Positions 17,982-26,830 of a stretch of DNA of 64,000 nucleotides are shown here, piece by piece. The position numbers and the translations under genes were made by a program. Positions within the stretch are counted from its first letter, which is position 1; each line of letters starts with the position of its first letter. This DNA comes from an uncultured Lachnospiraceae bacterium. GTDB taxonomy: Bacteria > Bacillota > Clostridia > Lachnospirales > Lachnospiraceae. The stretch lies in contig CAJUNN010000001.1 in the NCBI GenBank assembly GCA_910587955.1, forward strand, positions 62,001-126,000. Reading direction: 5' to 3'. Below the pieces are notes generated by a model. The model searched no databases. It was not told where the DNA came from and saw nothing but the letters and a program-made list of their open reading frames with translations.

Positions 17982-19760
17982 ATGAGACAGATGGGGACGA
18001 AAGCCCGTGTTTTGACGGCACTTTTGGGTTCGTTTCTGATTGCGGGGATTTATTTTGTCGCTGTATATCAAAACATCCCTTTTATCTATGATATAAATGA
18101 TGATGTGGCAATGCGGAATGTGGCGGCAGGTGTGATTACCGGAACGCCGGATGCCCATCTGATTCATATAAAATATCTGCTGGGGCTTTTGATCAGCGGT
18201 ATGTACCGTCTCGTCCCCGGTCTTGACTGGTATGGACTGGTATTGATTGGGATTATTCTTTTCTCTTTTTCCATGATTCTTTATCGGGGACTGGCAGAGA
18301 GAAAGGGGTGGGTGTGGAAGCTGGCATATGTGATCCTTTCCCTTTTGCTTTTTACGGGTATGGGACTCTTTCACGTTACGGCTTTTCAGTGGACGACGGC
18401 AGCTGCGATTCCGGGTGCGGCCGGAATTTATCTTTTCTATACTTCGGAGACCAAGGAGCGCTTCCAGATGTTTTTGGAAGAGGGAATCTCTGTCTTTTTA
18501 ATACTTCTTTCCCTGGCAATCCGGGATGATGTGTTTCTTATGGTGCTGCCCATAGCAGGATTGGCTTTTTGGTGGAGGTATGGTTCTCTGAAAAGAAAAG
18601 GAAAGCTGCCGGTTACGCTGGACCACATCTGGGTACCCGCAGGGCTTCTGGCCGGGACGCTTCTGCTGTTGGGTACAGAGGCAGCTGCTTATCATTCTCC
18701 GCAGTGGAAGGAATTCCGGACCTACAATGTAAACCGGGAAGCCATTATGGATTATTATGGCTTGGAAACTTATCAGGAAGATCCGGATTTTTTTGACTCT
18801 CTGGACATCAGCCCGGAGGAGGCAGAGAATCTTAAGAGGTATTCCCTTTATCTGGTGAAAGATCTGTACAGTGAAAAAATGGCCGCCCTAGCAGAGCATT
18901 TCCGGGATGTGTATCTGGAACAGCATTCTTTTGGGGAGCGGATGTCTGCTGGAATAGAGAAGCTCTACGAGCATTTGGGAAAGGATACTTATCACTCTTC
19001 CAATTTGCTGTGTCTGTGTATGATTGCTTTGACTCTGGGCTTGTGTGCGGGAAAGAGTAAAAGGCACCTGGAACTGGCAGGTTCCATGCTTGCCGTGTGG
19101 GTGCTCTATTGGATGTACCTGGGATACCGGAACCGGATTATAGAGCGGGTGGGATTTGCACTGTATCTGCTGGCCTTTCTTTCCATGCTTGCTGTGTGGT
19201 ACCGGACGTCATTTCTGGAAAGCCGGGAAGAAGAGAAAGCTAAAGAAGGGATTTCCTGGACAAAATTTCTTATGACAGCCGGGATCGGGATCCTTCTTTT
19301 TCTGAATGCGGCCGTTACATGGAAAGCTGTGGAAGGTGTCAATACCTGGAGGCGGGATTACAATCTGCGCTTTTTGGAAGTGAACCGTTATATGGAGGAA
19401 CATAAGGAAAACGTCTACTTTATGACAACCTTTTCCATTGAGACTTATACGGATAATTTTACCGTCAGGCGGAATTTTGCGTTTAGCAATCTGCTGTCCG
19501 TGGGCGGCTGGCATACGTTTTCTCCTTTGGAGAATGAAAAGAAAGATAGGCTTGGCATTGGAGAGCCGAAAGAAGATATATGCAGGAAAGAAAATGTATA
19601 TGTAATTTCTCTGGAGAATGTGAATCTTCGGTATATGGAGCGCTACTTTGAGAGTCTGTATGGAGAAAACTACGGGGGAAGCGAGCGGATAGATGTGCTG
19701 GATTACGGAGATCAAAAATTCGAGGTATATGATTTTTCATTGAAGGAGGAGAAAAGGTGA
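17982..19760 (+). CDS. Polytopic membrane protein, second of two tandem paralogues
   Basis: This is a 592-residue paralogue of the preceding protein with the same motif order (DDVAMRN, TGTPDAHL, DWYG, then SIRDD-like and LGYRNRIIERVGF). The C-terminal hydrophilic part differs more than the N-terminus, as expected if acceptors differ. The ATG at 17982 follows AGAGGTG; a GTG at 17970 overlapping the upstream stop is an alternative. It is inferred to be a GT-C-like transferase from topology and the first-loop acidic pair; no function is proven. Its stop overlaps the GTG of the aminotransferase gene. Confidence 0.7.
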   Translation: MRQMGTKARVLTALLGSFLIAGIYFVAVYQNIPFIYDINDDVAMRNVAAGVITGTPDAHLIHIKYLLGLLISGMYRLVPGLDWYGLVLIGIILFSFSMILYRGLAERKGWVWKLAYVILSLLLFTGMGLFHVTAFQWTTAAAIPGAAGIYLFYTSETKERFQMFLEEGISVFLILLSLAIRDDVFLMVLPIAGLAFWWRYGSLKRKGKLPVTLDHIWVPAGLLAGTLLLLGTEAAAYHSPQWKEFRTYNVNREAIMDYYGLETYQEDPDFFDSLDISPEEAENLKRYSLYLVKDLYSEKMAALAEHFRDVYLEQHSFGERMSAGIEKLYEHLGKDTYHSSNLLCLCMIALTLGLCAGKSKRHLELAGSMLAVWVLYWMYLGYRNRIIERVGFALYLLAFLSMLAVWYRTSFLESREEEKAKEGISWTKFLMTAGIGILLFLNAAVTWKAVEGVNTWRRDYNLRFLEVNRYMEEHKENVYFMTTFSIETYTDNFTVRRNFAFSNLLSVGGWHTFSPLENEKKDRLGIGEPKEDICRKENVYVISLENVNLRYMERYFESLYGENYGGSERIDVLDYGDQKFEVYDFSLKEEKR

Positions 19761-20884
19761 TTGGGTTTAATGTGGCGCCCTTTACGGGGAAGGAGTTTGA
19801 TTATATCCGGGAGGCCATTGAGGCAGAGCATATCTGCGGAGACGGTATTTTTACGAAAAAATGCAATGACTGGATTGAAAAGCAGACGGGGACAGCCAAA
19901 GCACTTTTGACTACCTCCTGCACCCATGCCACGGAGATGGCAGCCCTGCTTTTAGAGCTTCAGCCGGGGGATGAGGTGATTATGCCGTCGTATACGTTCG
20001 TGTCCACGGCGGATGCTTTTGTTCTTAGGGGAGCGGTTCCGGTTTTTGCAGATATCCGGCCGGACACCATGAATCTGGATGAGACGCTGATAGAGGCAGC
20101 CGTTACAGAGAGGACCAGAGCCATTGTACCGGTTCACTATGCAGGGGTTTCCTGTGAAATGGACCGGATTTTAGAAATTGCGGAAAAATACGGACTGGCT
20201 GTGGTGGAGGATGCGGCGCAAGGCGTATGTGCCTCCTACAAGGGAAGGGCCCTTGGAACCATGGGTGATTACGGATGCTTTAGTTTCCATGAGACGAAAA
20301 ATTTTTCTATGGGAGAGGGAGGAGCGCTTCTAATCCGGGATCCGGAGCATGTGGAAGATGCGGAGATCCTGCGGGAAAAGGGAACCGATCGCTCAAAATT
20401 TTTCCGGGGACAGGTAGATAAGTACCGATGGGTCAATCATGGAAGCTCCTATCTTCCCAGCGATATGAATGCAGCCTATCTCTGGGCGCAGCTTGAGATG
20501 GCGGATGCTATTACTGCGGATCGGATGCGGAACTGGGAACTGTACCGGGAAATGCTTCAGCCGCTGGCTTTGCAGGAGAAGATTGAGCTTCCTATGGTTC
20601 CGGAGGAATGTATTCATAATGCCCATATGTTTTATTTGAAAGCAGCAGATTTGGAGGAACGGACAGAGCTTATCGCATATCTGAAAGCGGCGGAAATTCA
20701 GACGGTATTTCATTATGTTCCCTTGCACACGGCGCCTGCCGGGCTGAAGTTTGGAAGATTCTCCGGGGAGGACCGCTATACAACCAGGGAGAGTGAGCGT
20801 ATTCTGCGTCTGCCCATGTATTATGGACTGAAAGAAGAGCAGGTGTTGTATGTGGCGGAGAAGATAAAGGAGTTTTATAGATAG
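19757..20884 (+). CDS. wecE: dTDP-4-amino-4,6-dideoxygalactose transaminase (WecE/RffA)
   Basis: This PLP enzyme of the DegT/DnrJ/EryC1 group aminates dTDP-4-keto-6-deoxyglucose to dTDP-Fuc4N with glutamate as donor. The whole 375-residue sequence follows enterobacterial WecE: FNVAPFTG at the start, GDEVIMPSYTFVSTADAFVLRG, RPDTMNLDETLIEAA, VEDAAQG, SFHETKN with the PLP Lys, and REKGTDRSKFFRGQVDKY. The GTG at 19757 has AGGAGG upstream and overlaps the preceding stop. It uses the product of RfbB encoded in the same locus. No WecD-type acetyltransferase follows; an ATP-grasp ligase does. Confidence 0.9.
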   Translation: MIGFNVAPFTGKEFDYIREAIEAEHICGDGIFTKKCNDWIEKQTGTAKALLTTSCTHATEMAALLLELQPGDEVIMPSYTFVSTADAFVLRGAVPVFADIRPDTMNLDETLIEAAVTERTRAIVPVHYAGVSCEMDRILEIAEKYGLAVVEDAAQGVCASYKGRALGTMGDYGCFSFHETKNFSMGEGGALLIRDPEHVEDAEILREKGTDRSKFFRGQVDKYRWVNHGSSYLPSDMNAAYLWAQLEMADAITADRMRNWELYREMLQPLALQEKIELPMVPEECIHNAHMFYLKAADLEERTELIAYLKAAEIQTVFHYVPLHTAPAGLKFGRFSGEDRYTTRESERILRLPMYYGLKEEQVLYVAEKIKEFYR

Positions 20885-20895
20885 AGAGGAGATAT

Positions 20896-22065
20896 ATGTG
20901 GGAACAAAGGAGTGTCAAAAAACGAGTCCCTGATTATGGATTTTGGCTCTGCCTTCTGGTGATGTTTGGAGCGGCACTTGTGATGACCAAGGTGGAGATT
21001 GGAAAAGAATATACGGATTTCCGTACACATTCCCGCTGGGCAGTAGGGGAACCTCTGGAACCTAAATTTGACAAATTTTATTTCTATCCGGTCTGGCATT
21101 TTTGTGTAAAGGCAGTAAATTGGCTGGTTCCTGTGGGAAGAGAATGGTCTGCTGCTTTTGTGACTGCCTGTTTTCTGGGAGCAGCGGGAGGAGTGCTCTA
21201 TCTGTTTGTAAAAAAGGAGATAGGTAAGAAATGGCCGTTGTGGAAATGCGCATGTTTTACCATATCCCTGCTGTTTGTCACGGCTCTCTATTTGCCATGG
21301 TTTAACAAAGAGGTTTATTTGGGACAGAGCAGTCCTACCATTTGGCATAATCCTACGAATCTTGCGGTAAAGCCAATAGCACTACTGGCCTTCCTATATT
21401 TTGAAAAGCTATATCGTGATAGGGAAACTGTAGAAAACCGCTTTTTCGTACTGCTTTCGATGTTTTTGCTTTTTAGTTGTTTTGTGAAACCTTCTTTTAT
21501 TCAGGGATTTCTCCCGGCGGTTGTAGTATTTCTTTTTTTAGAGTTGATTCCCAATAGAGGGAACTCATTTAAATTCAGTTTAAAAGCAGCGTGTATGTTT
21601 CTTCCTTCCGGTTTGTATTTCATCGCACAGTATTTGATGATGTTTGACAGTACAGGAACACGCAGCATAGGGATACAGCCTTTTGCGGTTATGAGGCTGG
21701 ACTCTCCAAACCCGCTTGTTTCTATTTTGCTTGGGATTGCATTTCCGCTTTTTGTGGTACTGGCTCTTGGAAGAAAACGCGTATTTGCGGATAAAGCACT
21801 TTTGCTTTCCATTTTGTTTTATTCAACGTCGCTTTTGGAATTTGTACTTTTGATTGAGGAGACAGAGGCAGCGTCCGGGAATTTTGAATGGGCACTGCAG
21901 CTGGCGATGTTTGTACTGTTTGTTATGACTGCACTTCGGTTTTATCAGACGAATTGGAAAAGGAAATGGGTGCGGTTTGTCGGAAATTTTCTCCTGTTAT
22001 ATCATGTGATTTCGGGCTTTTGGTATTACATTTGGATTCTGATATTTTCACCTTGGCAATGCTGA
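20896..22065 (+). CDS. Polytopic membrane protein of unknown function
   Basis: I do not recognise the family. The 389-residue product has about nine hydrophobic segments. The first loop is long and carries DFRTHSRWA and FDKFYFYPVWH, with conserved-looking acidic and aromatic residues. The size, loop and location suit a glycan polymerase or GT-C-like transferase, but nothing is diagnostic. The coding region is visibly AT-richer than its neighbours. AGAGGAG precedes the ATG. The ATP-grasp gene follows after 19 bases. Confidence 0.6.
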   Translation: MWEQRSVKKRVPDYGFWLCLLVMFGAALVMTKVEIGKEYTDFRTHSRWAVGEPLEPKFDKFYFYPVWHFCVKAVNWLVPVGREWSAAFVTACFLGAAGGVLYLFVKKEIGKKWPLWKCACFTISLLFVTALYLPWFNKEVYLGQSSPTIWHNPTNLAVKPIALLAFLYFEKLYRDRETVENRFFVLLSMFLLFSCFVKPSFIQGFLPAVVVFLFLELIPNRGNSFKFSLKAACMFLPSGLYFIAQYLMMFDSTGTRSIGIQPFAVMRLDSPNPLVSILLGIAFPLFVVLALGRKRVFADKALLLSILFYSTSLLEFVLLIEETEAASGNFEWALQLAMFVLFVMTALRFYQTNWKRKWVRFVGNFLLLYHVISGFWYYIWILIFSPWQC

Positions 22066-22084
22066 TAAAGAAGGAGCCGACAGT

Positions 22085-23227
22085 ATGAAAAGAATAGTAG
22101 TGATAGGTGCAAACAGCTTTCAAAATCCCTTGATTTTGAAGGCAAAGGAAATGGGATACGAAACCCATGTATTTGCATGGAAAGACGGTTCTGTCGGAGA
22201 GCGCACGGCAGATGTGTTTTATCCGGTCAGCATTGTAGAGAAAGATACCATCCTGGAACAGTGCCGCCGGATTTGCCCCGATGCAGTAGTTTCTATCGGG
22301 TCAGATCTGGCGATGCTGACTGTGAATTATGTAGCCAAAGAGCTGGGACTGCCCTGTAATTCCATGGAGTGTACCCGCATTTCCACCAATAAATATGAAA
22401 TGCGGAAAGCCTTTCAGGCGGCAGGGTTGGCTGTCCCGCATTTCGGGGAGGCGGTTTGGGACACCCGGGCGGAGAGTTTCCGCAATTTTTCACTTCCTGT
22501 AATTGTAAAGCCTACAGACAGATCTGGAAGCCGTGGGATTACAAAGCTGGAACGGTGGGAGGACTTTCCGCAGGCAGCAGCCTTTGCCGTAGAAAATTCC
22601 TTTGAAAAAAAAGCCATCGTTGAGGAATACCTCACTGGGGAGGAGTATAGCTGTGAGTGTATTTCGTTTCAAGGAAGGCATTATTTTCTGGCATTAACAA
22701 AAAAATATACCACAGGAGCGCCTCACTTTATTGAGACTGGCCATCTGGAGCCCTCCGGGCTGTCTTCTGCCCAGGCAGAAAAAGTGAAGGTGGAGGTTTT
22801 CCGCGCCTTGGATGCACTGAAGGTGGAAAACGGGGCCTCCCATACGGAATTCCGCCTGGGCGAAAGAGATGAGATCAAGATTATCGAGGTGGGAGCGCGG
22901 ATGGGCGGCGACTGCATTGGTTCTGATTTGGTGAAGCTGTCTACGGGTTTTGATTATGTGCGTATGGTGATTGACACAGCCTGCGGAAAGGAACCGAATC
23001 TGAAACCTGACGGAAAACCAAGAACCGCCGGTATCCGTTTTGTGTTCCGGGAACAGGATCTGGAACCGTTGGAGCGCCTGAAAAGAGAGCTTCCGGAGAG
23101 CATTTGTTTTGTCAGCGAAATGGAAGAGATACGGCCGGGAGCGGTGACAGACAGTTCCGCCAGATTTGGATATTATATTGCGGCGTTTGACAGTGCAGAG
23201 CAGGCAAAGGAGTATTTGGCTCTATGA
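22085..23227 (+). CDS. ATP-grasp ligase (carboxylate-amine ligase type)
   Basis: ATP-grasp enzymes join a carboxylate to an amine or thiol through an acyl-phosphate. The 380-residue protein has a pre-ATP-grasp domain (IVVIGANSFQNP at the N-terminus), then VIVKPTDRSGSRGI near residue 140, EEYLTGEEYSCE, and the metal-binding end EVGARMGGD near residue 275. It sits right after a WecE-like aminotransferase and before an ArnE/F-like transporter pair. One reading is that it acylates the 4-amino sugar with an amino acid; this is inference, and the substrate cannot be read from the sequence. AAGGAG precedes the ATG. Confidence 0.8.
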   Translation: MKRIVVIGANSFQNPLILKAKEMGYETHVFAWKDGSVGERTADVFYPVSIVEKDTILEQCRRICPDAVVSIGSDLAMLTVNYVAKELGLPCNSMECTRISTNKYEMRKAFQAAGLAVPHFGEAVWDTRAESFRNFSLPVIVKPTDRSGSRGITKLERWEDFPQAAAFAVENSFEKKAIVEEYLTGEEYSCECISFQGRHYFLALTKKYTTGAPHFIETGHLEPSGLSSAQAEKVKVEVFRALDALKVENGASHTEFRLGERDEIKIIEVGARMGGDCIGSDLVKLSTGFDYVRMVIDTACGKEPNLKPDGKPRTAGIRFVFREQDLEPLERLKRELPESICFVSEMEEIRPGAVTDSSARFGYYIAAFDSAEQAKEYLAL

Positions 23228-23571
23228 AAAAGATATCGTGGAAAACCATCGGCCTGTTGCAGCTGGTGGTGATGATTTATACCTTGTCCGGTGTTGCGGC
23301 AAAACTAGCTTCCGGTCAGGAAGCGTTCAGCTTTCCCTTCCTGATGTTTTACGGAATCGAGATTGTGATTTTGGGGATCTATGCCATTGTCTGGCAGCAA
23401 ATTATCAAGCGGTGCGATTTGTCTGTAGCCTATGCAAACCGTTCCATGGCAATTCTGTGGTCGCTGATCTGGACGGTAGCTTTTTTTCGTGAAACTCTGA
23501 CTTTAAAAAATATAGCAGGAGTACTCATTGTCTTTGCGGGGACGATGATTGTGAACAGTGATGGTGAATAA
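23224..23571 (+). CDS. EamA/SMR-like half transporter (ArnE/F-like), subunit 1
   Basis: The 115-residue protein has four hydrophobic helices and ends in GVLIVFAGTMIVNS, like small multidrug-resistance and ArnE/ArnF proteins. ArnE/ArnF flip undecaprenyl-phosphate aminoarabinose. Its ATG overlaps the stop of the ATP-grasp gene, and the second half-size transporter gene begins before its own stop, so the two are probably a heterodimer. Context points to a lipid-linked, possibly amino-modified, sugar as cargo. Confidence 0.75.
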   Translation: MKKISWKTIGLLQLVVMIYTLSGVAAKLASGQEAFSFPFLMFYGIEIVILGIYAIVWQQIIKRCDLSVAYANRSMAILWSLIWTVAFFRETLTLKNIAGVLIVFAGTMIVNSDGE

Positions 23572-23899
23572 ATACTTTTTTCTTCTGGTGCTTTCTGTGG
23601 CGGTGGCATCTTTTTCCCAAATTCTTTTGAAAAAAAGTGCACAAAAAACGTACACCTCTGTCCTGCGGGAATATCTGAATGCCTATGTGGTGATTGGATA
23701 CGGTATGATGGTATTGTCCACCCTTTTGACGGTGGCCGGATATGCGGGAGTGGAGTATAAGAACGGGGCCGTTATTGAATCTTTGGGCTTTGTTCTGGTT
23801 ATGTTTTTAAGCCGCTTTTTTTTCGGAGAAAAAATCACAAAGAAAAAGCTGTTGGGAAACAGCTTGATTCTTCTTGGAATTCTGATTTTTTACAGTTAA
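23561..23899 (+). CDS. EamA/SMR-like half transporter (ArnE/F-like), subunit 2
   Basis: The 112-residue, four-helix protein has SFSQILLKKSA in its first helix and FFFGEKITKKKLLGNSLILLGI at the end, a frequent pattern in EamA/SMR proteins. The start is taken as the ATG at 23561; GTGs at 23558 and 23564 are alternatives and the ribosome binding site is weak, so translation is probably coupled to the preceding gene, which it overlaps. It is likely the partner of subunit 1. The gene ends 9 bases before the convergent GT2. Confidence 0.7.
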   Translation: MVNKYFFLLVLSVAVASFSQILLKKSAQKTYTSVLREYLNAYVVIGYGMMVLSTLLTVAGYAGVEYKNGAVIESLGFVLVMFLSRFFFGEKITKKKLLGNSLILLGILIFYS

Positions 23900-23908
23900 G
23901 AGAAACTG

Positions 23909-24841
23909 TTAGGATTCTTTACGGACGATCTCCCGGATAGTGTACTGGGGGGCATTGTTGATGCTGATGTAAATGCGTCCAATGTACTCGCCGATAAGTC
24001 CCAGCATTACCAGGATTAGTCCGCCCAGGAAAAAGATAGAGGCGATGATGGAGCTCCAGCCCATTTCAATGGAGGAATCCACCAGCTTGCGGACAATTAC
24101 ATAGAGACCGTAACAGAAGCCTAGGAAGGCGGAGGCAGTTCCGCACACGGTGGCAATGCGCAGGGGTTTTACGGAAAAAGCCGTAAAACCGTTGAACCAG
24201 AGAGCCAGCAGCTTGCCGAAGGTATAGCCGGACTCTCCCACCATACGGCTGTGGTGGGTTACCGGGACGTTGGCAATGTGCCGGGTGGCCCGGAAAATCA
24301 GGCCCTCAATATAGGGGTAAGCGTTTTGGTAGCGCAGAATTTCTTCGGCGATAAAGCGCTGCATTACAAAATAGCTGGTGACTTTCAGTCCTTTCGGTTT
24401 CCCGATAAGACTCTCTGTCATCCGTTCATTCATCCAGGTTCCGAAGTTGCGGAAGCCGCTGTGCATTTTGTGTTCGTAGGAGGCGTAGACCACATCCCAG
24501 CCTTCGCCTATCTTATCTACCAGAGTAAAAAGCTCTCCGGCCGGTGTCTGGCCGTCGTCATCCAGGGAGATTACCAGATCTCCGGTACACTGGCGGTAGC
24601 CGGCCATCAGGGCAGCGTGCTGGCCGAAATTTTTCGCCAGATTGATCCCCGTAATGTGGGAATTGCCAAGGGCCAGTACGCGGATGCGTTCCCAGACATG
24701 ATCCGGGGAGCAGTCGTTAACCAGTACAATCTCATAATCATACTGCGGGCGCTGCCGGAGGGTTTCTATGATTTCGGATACAACGATTTCTATGGTGGTT
24801 TCCGAGCCGTAGCAGGGAATTACGAAGGAAATCTTGTGCAT
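23909..24841 (-). CDS. GtrB/ArnC-like undecaprenyl-phosphate glycosyltransferase
   Basis: The 310-residue protein has a GT2 domain (SFVIPCYGSE, LVNDCSPD, SLDDDGQTP with the DxD motif near residue 100) and two C-terminal hydrophobic helices near residues 230-285, ending in GEYIGRIYI, the standard ArnC/GtrB tail. Such enzymes transfer a sugar from a nucleotide donor to undecaprenyl phosphate. It has its own promoter (24888-24916) divergent from the LtaS-like gene, and converges with the ArnE/F-like pair, which could flip its product. In streptococcal GAC loci the analogous enzyme GacI works alongside the LtaS-like GacH. Confidence 0.88.
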   Translation of the reverse strand: MHKISFVIPCYGSETTIEIVVSEIIETLRQRPQYDYEIVLVNDCSPDHVWERIRVLALGNSHITGINLAKNFGQHAALMAGYRQCTGDLVISLDDDGQTPAGELFTLVDKIGEGWDVVYASYEHKMHSGFRNFGTWMNERMTESLIGKPKGLKVTSYFVMQRFIAEEILRYQNAYPYIEGLIFRATRHIANVPVTHHSRMVGESGYTFGKLLALWFNGFTAFSVKPLRIATVCGTASAFLGFCYGLYVIVRKLVDSSIEMGWSSIIASIFFLGGLILVMLGLIGEYIGRIYISINNAPQYTIREIVRKES

Positions 24842-24887
24842 GAAAACGAGGTTCCTTTCTTAAAACGAAGTTCTGATATTGTAGTCT

Positions 24888-24916
24888 AGTATACCGTTTT
24901 TGAGAAGATTAATCAA
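24888..24916 (-). promoter_or_regulatory. Sigma-A promoter of the GtrB-like gene
   Basis: On the minus strand: TTGATT, a 17-base spacer and TATACT. It is 47 bases upstream of the start at 24841 and faces away from the plus-strand promoter at 24934. Confidence 0.7.
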
Positions 24917-24933
24917 TCTGTTCAGAGAAAAGT

Positions 24934-24962
24934 TTTACAATTTATAAAAAAGCAGGTATAAT
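24934..24962 (+). promoter_or_regulatory. Sigma-A promoter of the LtaS-like/GDPD/CotH operon
   Basis: TTTACA, a 17-base spacer and a perfect TATAAT. The -10 box covers the in-frame ATG at 24961, which rules out that ATG as the start of the next gene. Confidence 0.85.
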
Positions 24963-24999
24963 GATAAAATTGATAGGTTTGTACTGTGGAGGAGATAGT

Positions 25000-26823
25000 G
25001 TGCTGAAAAAGATTTTGGAAAAGAAACAATTTCGTTTTACGATTCCCAAGGGATGGCTGTTGGGATATCTGATGCCAATAGCAGGATATGTGGTGTTTGA
25101 GACAACGACAGGAAATCTGCTTTCTATAAATTTCAGCAGAACACTGATTAACCTGATGTTTTATTATTTGCTATACGGTTTGGTGTTTTTATGTGTCAAT
25201 CGTTTTCGGGCATCCATGATAGGAACAACTTGGGCATTATATTTGATTGCAGTTGTGGATTATTATGTTTTGCAGTTCAAAGGGAGCCCGTTTTTACTTC
25301 CGCAGGATATTTTTGCGTGGAGAACTGCGGCTGCGGTTTTGTCAAATTATAAAATAACTCTTTCTAAATCCGTATTGCTGGGAGCATTGCTTCTTTTATT
25401 TTTTACTTTTTTACTCTGGCACGTGCGGACAGATAAATTAAATTGGAAACGCAGAGGGATTTTTGCGGGAGTTTATTTGGTTGTGGGAGCCGCTTGGATG
25501 ACAGCTTTTTACCGTTATGATGTCAAGCTTCCTCTGGCGGATATTGATGATGATATCTTTTGGTGGAGTCTGCAGGGAAGTTATCAGGACTTTGGTTATG
25601 CTACTTCGACGGCAATTTTACTGAAGTCAACGGTTTTTGAGAAACCGAAAGGGTATTCTGTTGCAGCAGTAGAGGAAGAAGGAAGGCAGATTGTCTATGA
25701 GCAGAAACCTATTTCAGAGACAACTCCAGAAAATATTATTGTAATTATGAATGAAAGTCTTGCTGATTTGCGGGTAATCAATGAGTTTGATACAAACAAA
25801 GAGTTTTTCCCATTTATTTATGGGCTGGAAGAGAATACTATCAGGAGTGAACTTTATGTTCAGGTGTTTGGGGGAGGAACCAGCAATACGGAGTATGAGG
25901 TTTTGACTGGAAACAGTATGAGCTTTCTTCCCTATGTAATCAGTGCTTATCAGCCTTATTGTAAAGAGAATGAATATGGATTGGCAAGTACGCTGAAAGC
26001 TCAGGGATATACAACAGTGGCAATGCACCCGAATAGTTCGAGCAACTGGAACCGGAAAACCGTATATGGTTATATGGGATTTGATGAATTTATATCGAAT
26101 TCCGGATATCAGGATCCGGAGCGCCTGCGCAATTATGTCAGCGATAAGGGGAACTATGAACGCTTAATCCAGCGTTATGAGGAAAAGCAAAAGGGAGAAA
26201 AATTTTTTATTTTTAATGTAACCATGCAAAATCATGGGGGCTATGAGGAAGCTTTTGAGGAATTTCAGGAAGAGATACAGGTGACAGGGAATTTTGCCGG
26301 TTATCCTCAGACAGATCGTTTCCTGTCTCTGATGAAAAAATCGGATGAAGCGTTTCAATATCTTGTAGAGTATTTTTCTAAGGTTGAGGAGCCTACCATG
26401 ATTGTTATGTTTGGAGATCATCAGCCAGCTGTGGAAACAGAATTCTACGAACAGCTTTATGGGAAACCATTAAAGGAACTTACGGCGGGTGAAGCAGACA
26501 AGCAATATGTGACTCCTCTGGTTTTATGGACCAACTATGACATAGAGGAAAGAGTTGTGGAAAAGCTCAGTGCAAATTATCTGGGGAGTTTGATTTTGGA
26601 ATTTGCAAATTTGGAGCTGACTACGTATAATAAGTTTTTGCTGGCAGCCAGAGAAGAGGTTCCGGTTCTTGGAAAAAACGGATATTATCTGGCAGATGGT
26701 GGCTATGTTACATGGAGCAGTAAAAATGAGCATCCGGTTATTCTTGAAAAATATCGATTGTTTGAATATAACTATGTGGCGGATCGCAGTCACAGGCAGG
26801 ATTCCTTGTTTATGGTGAGGTAA
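25000..26823 (+). CDS. LtaS/GacH-like membrane phosphoglycerol transferase
   Basis: The 607-residue protein has five hydrophobic segments in the first 200 residues and then an extracellular alkaline-phosphatase/sulfatase-fold domain from about residue 243. Seen motifs are VIMNES (first metal site), FGGGTSNTEY with the presumed nucleophile Thr294, HPNSSSNWNR (His343), MQNHGGY and FGDH (472-474). LtaS polymerises glycerol phosphate and GacH adds single glycerol phosphates to wall glycan; given the locus, a GacH-like role is favoured. The GTG at 25000 has GGAGGAG five bases upstream. The gene and the next one are AT-richer than the rest of the locus. It is the intact paralogue of the frameshifted gene at 1500-3330. 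Confidence 0.85.
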   Translation: MLKKILEKKQFRFTIPKGWLLGYLMPIAGYVVFETTTGNLLSINFSRTLINLMFYYLLYGLVFLCVNRFRASMIGTTWALYLIAVVDYYVLQFKGSPFLLPQDIFAWRTAAAVLSNYKITLSKSVLLGALLLLFFTFLLWHVRTDKLNWKRRGIFAGVYLVVGAAWMTAFYRYDVKLPLADIDDDIFWWSLQGSYQDFGYATSTAILLKSTVFEKPKGYSVAAVEEEGRQIVYEQKPISETTPENIIVIMNESLADLRVINEFDTNKEFFPFIYGLEENTIRSELYVQVFGGGTSNTEYEVLTGNSMSFLPYVISAYQPYCKENEYGLASTLKAQGYTTVAMHPNSSSNWNRKTVYGYMGFDEFISNSGYQDPERLRNYVSDKGNYERLIQRYEEKQKGEKFFIFNVTMQNHGGYEEAFEEFQEEIQVTGNFAGYPQTDRFLSLMKKSDEAFQYLVEYFSKVEEPTMIVMFGDHQPAVETEFYEQLYGKPLKELTAGEADKQYVTPLVLWTNYDIEERVVEKLSANYLGSLILEFANLELTTYNKFLLAAREEVPVLGKNGYYLADGGYVTWSSKNEHPVILEKYRLFEYNYVADRSHRQDSLFMVR

Positions 26824-26830
26824 AGAAAAT

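Noticed and set aside
24961..25000. Start of the LtaS-like protein at ATG 24961
   Set aside because: This ATG is part of the TATAAT box at 24957-24962, so it is upstream of the transcription start; the GTG at 25000 has a strong ribosome binding site.
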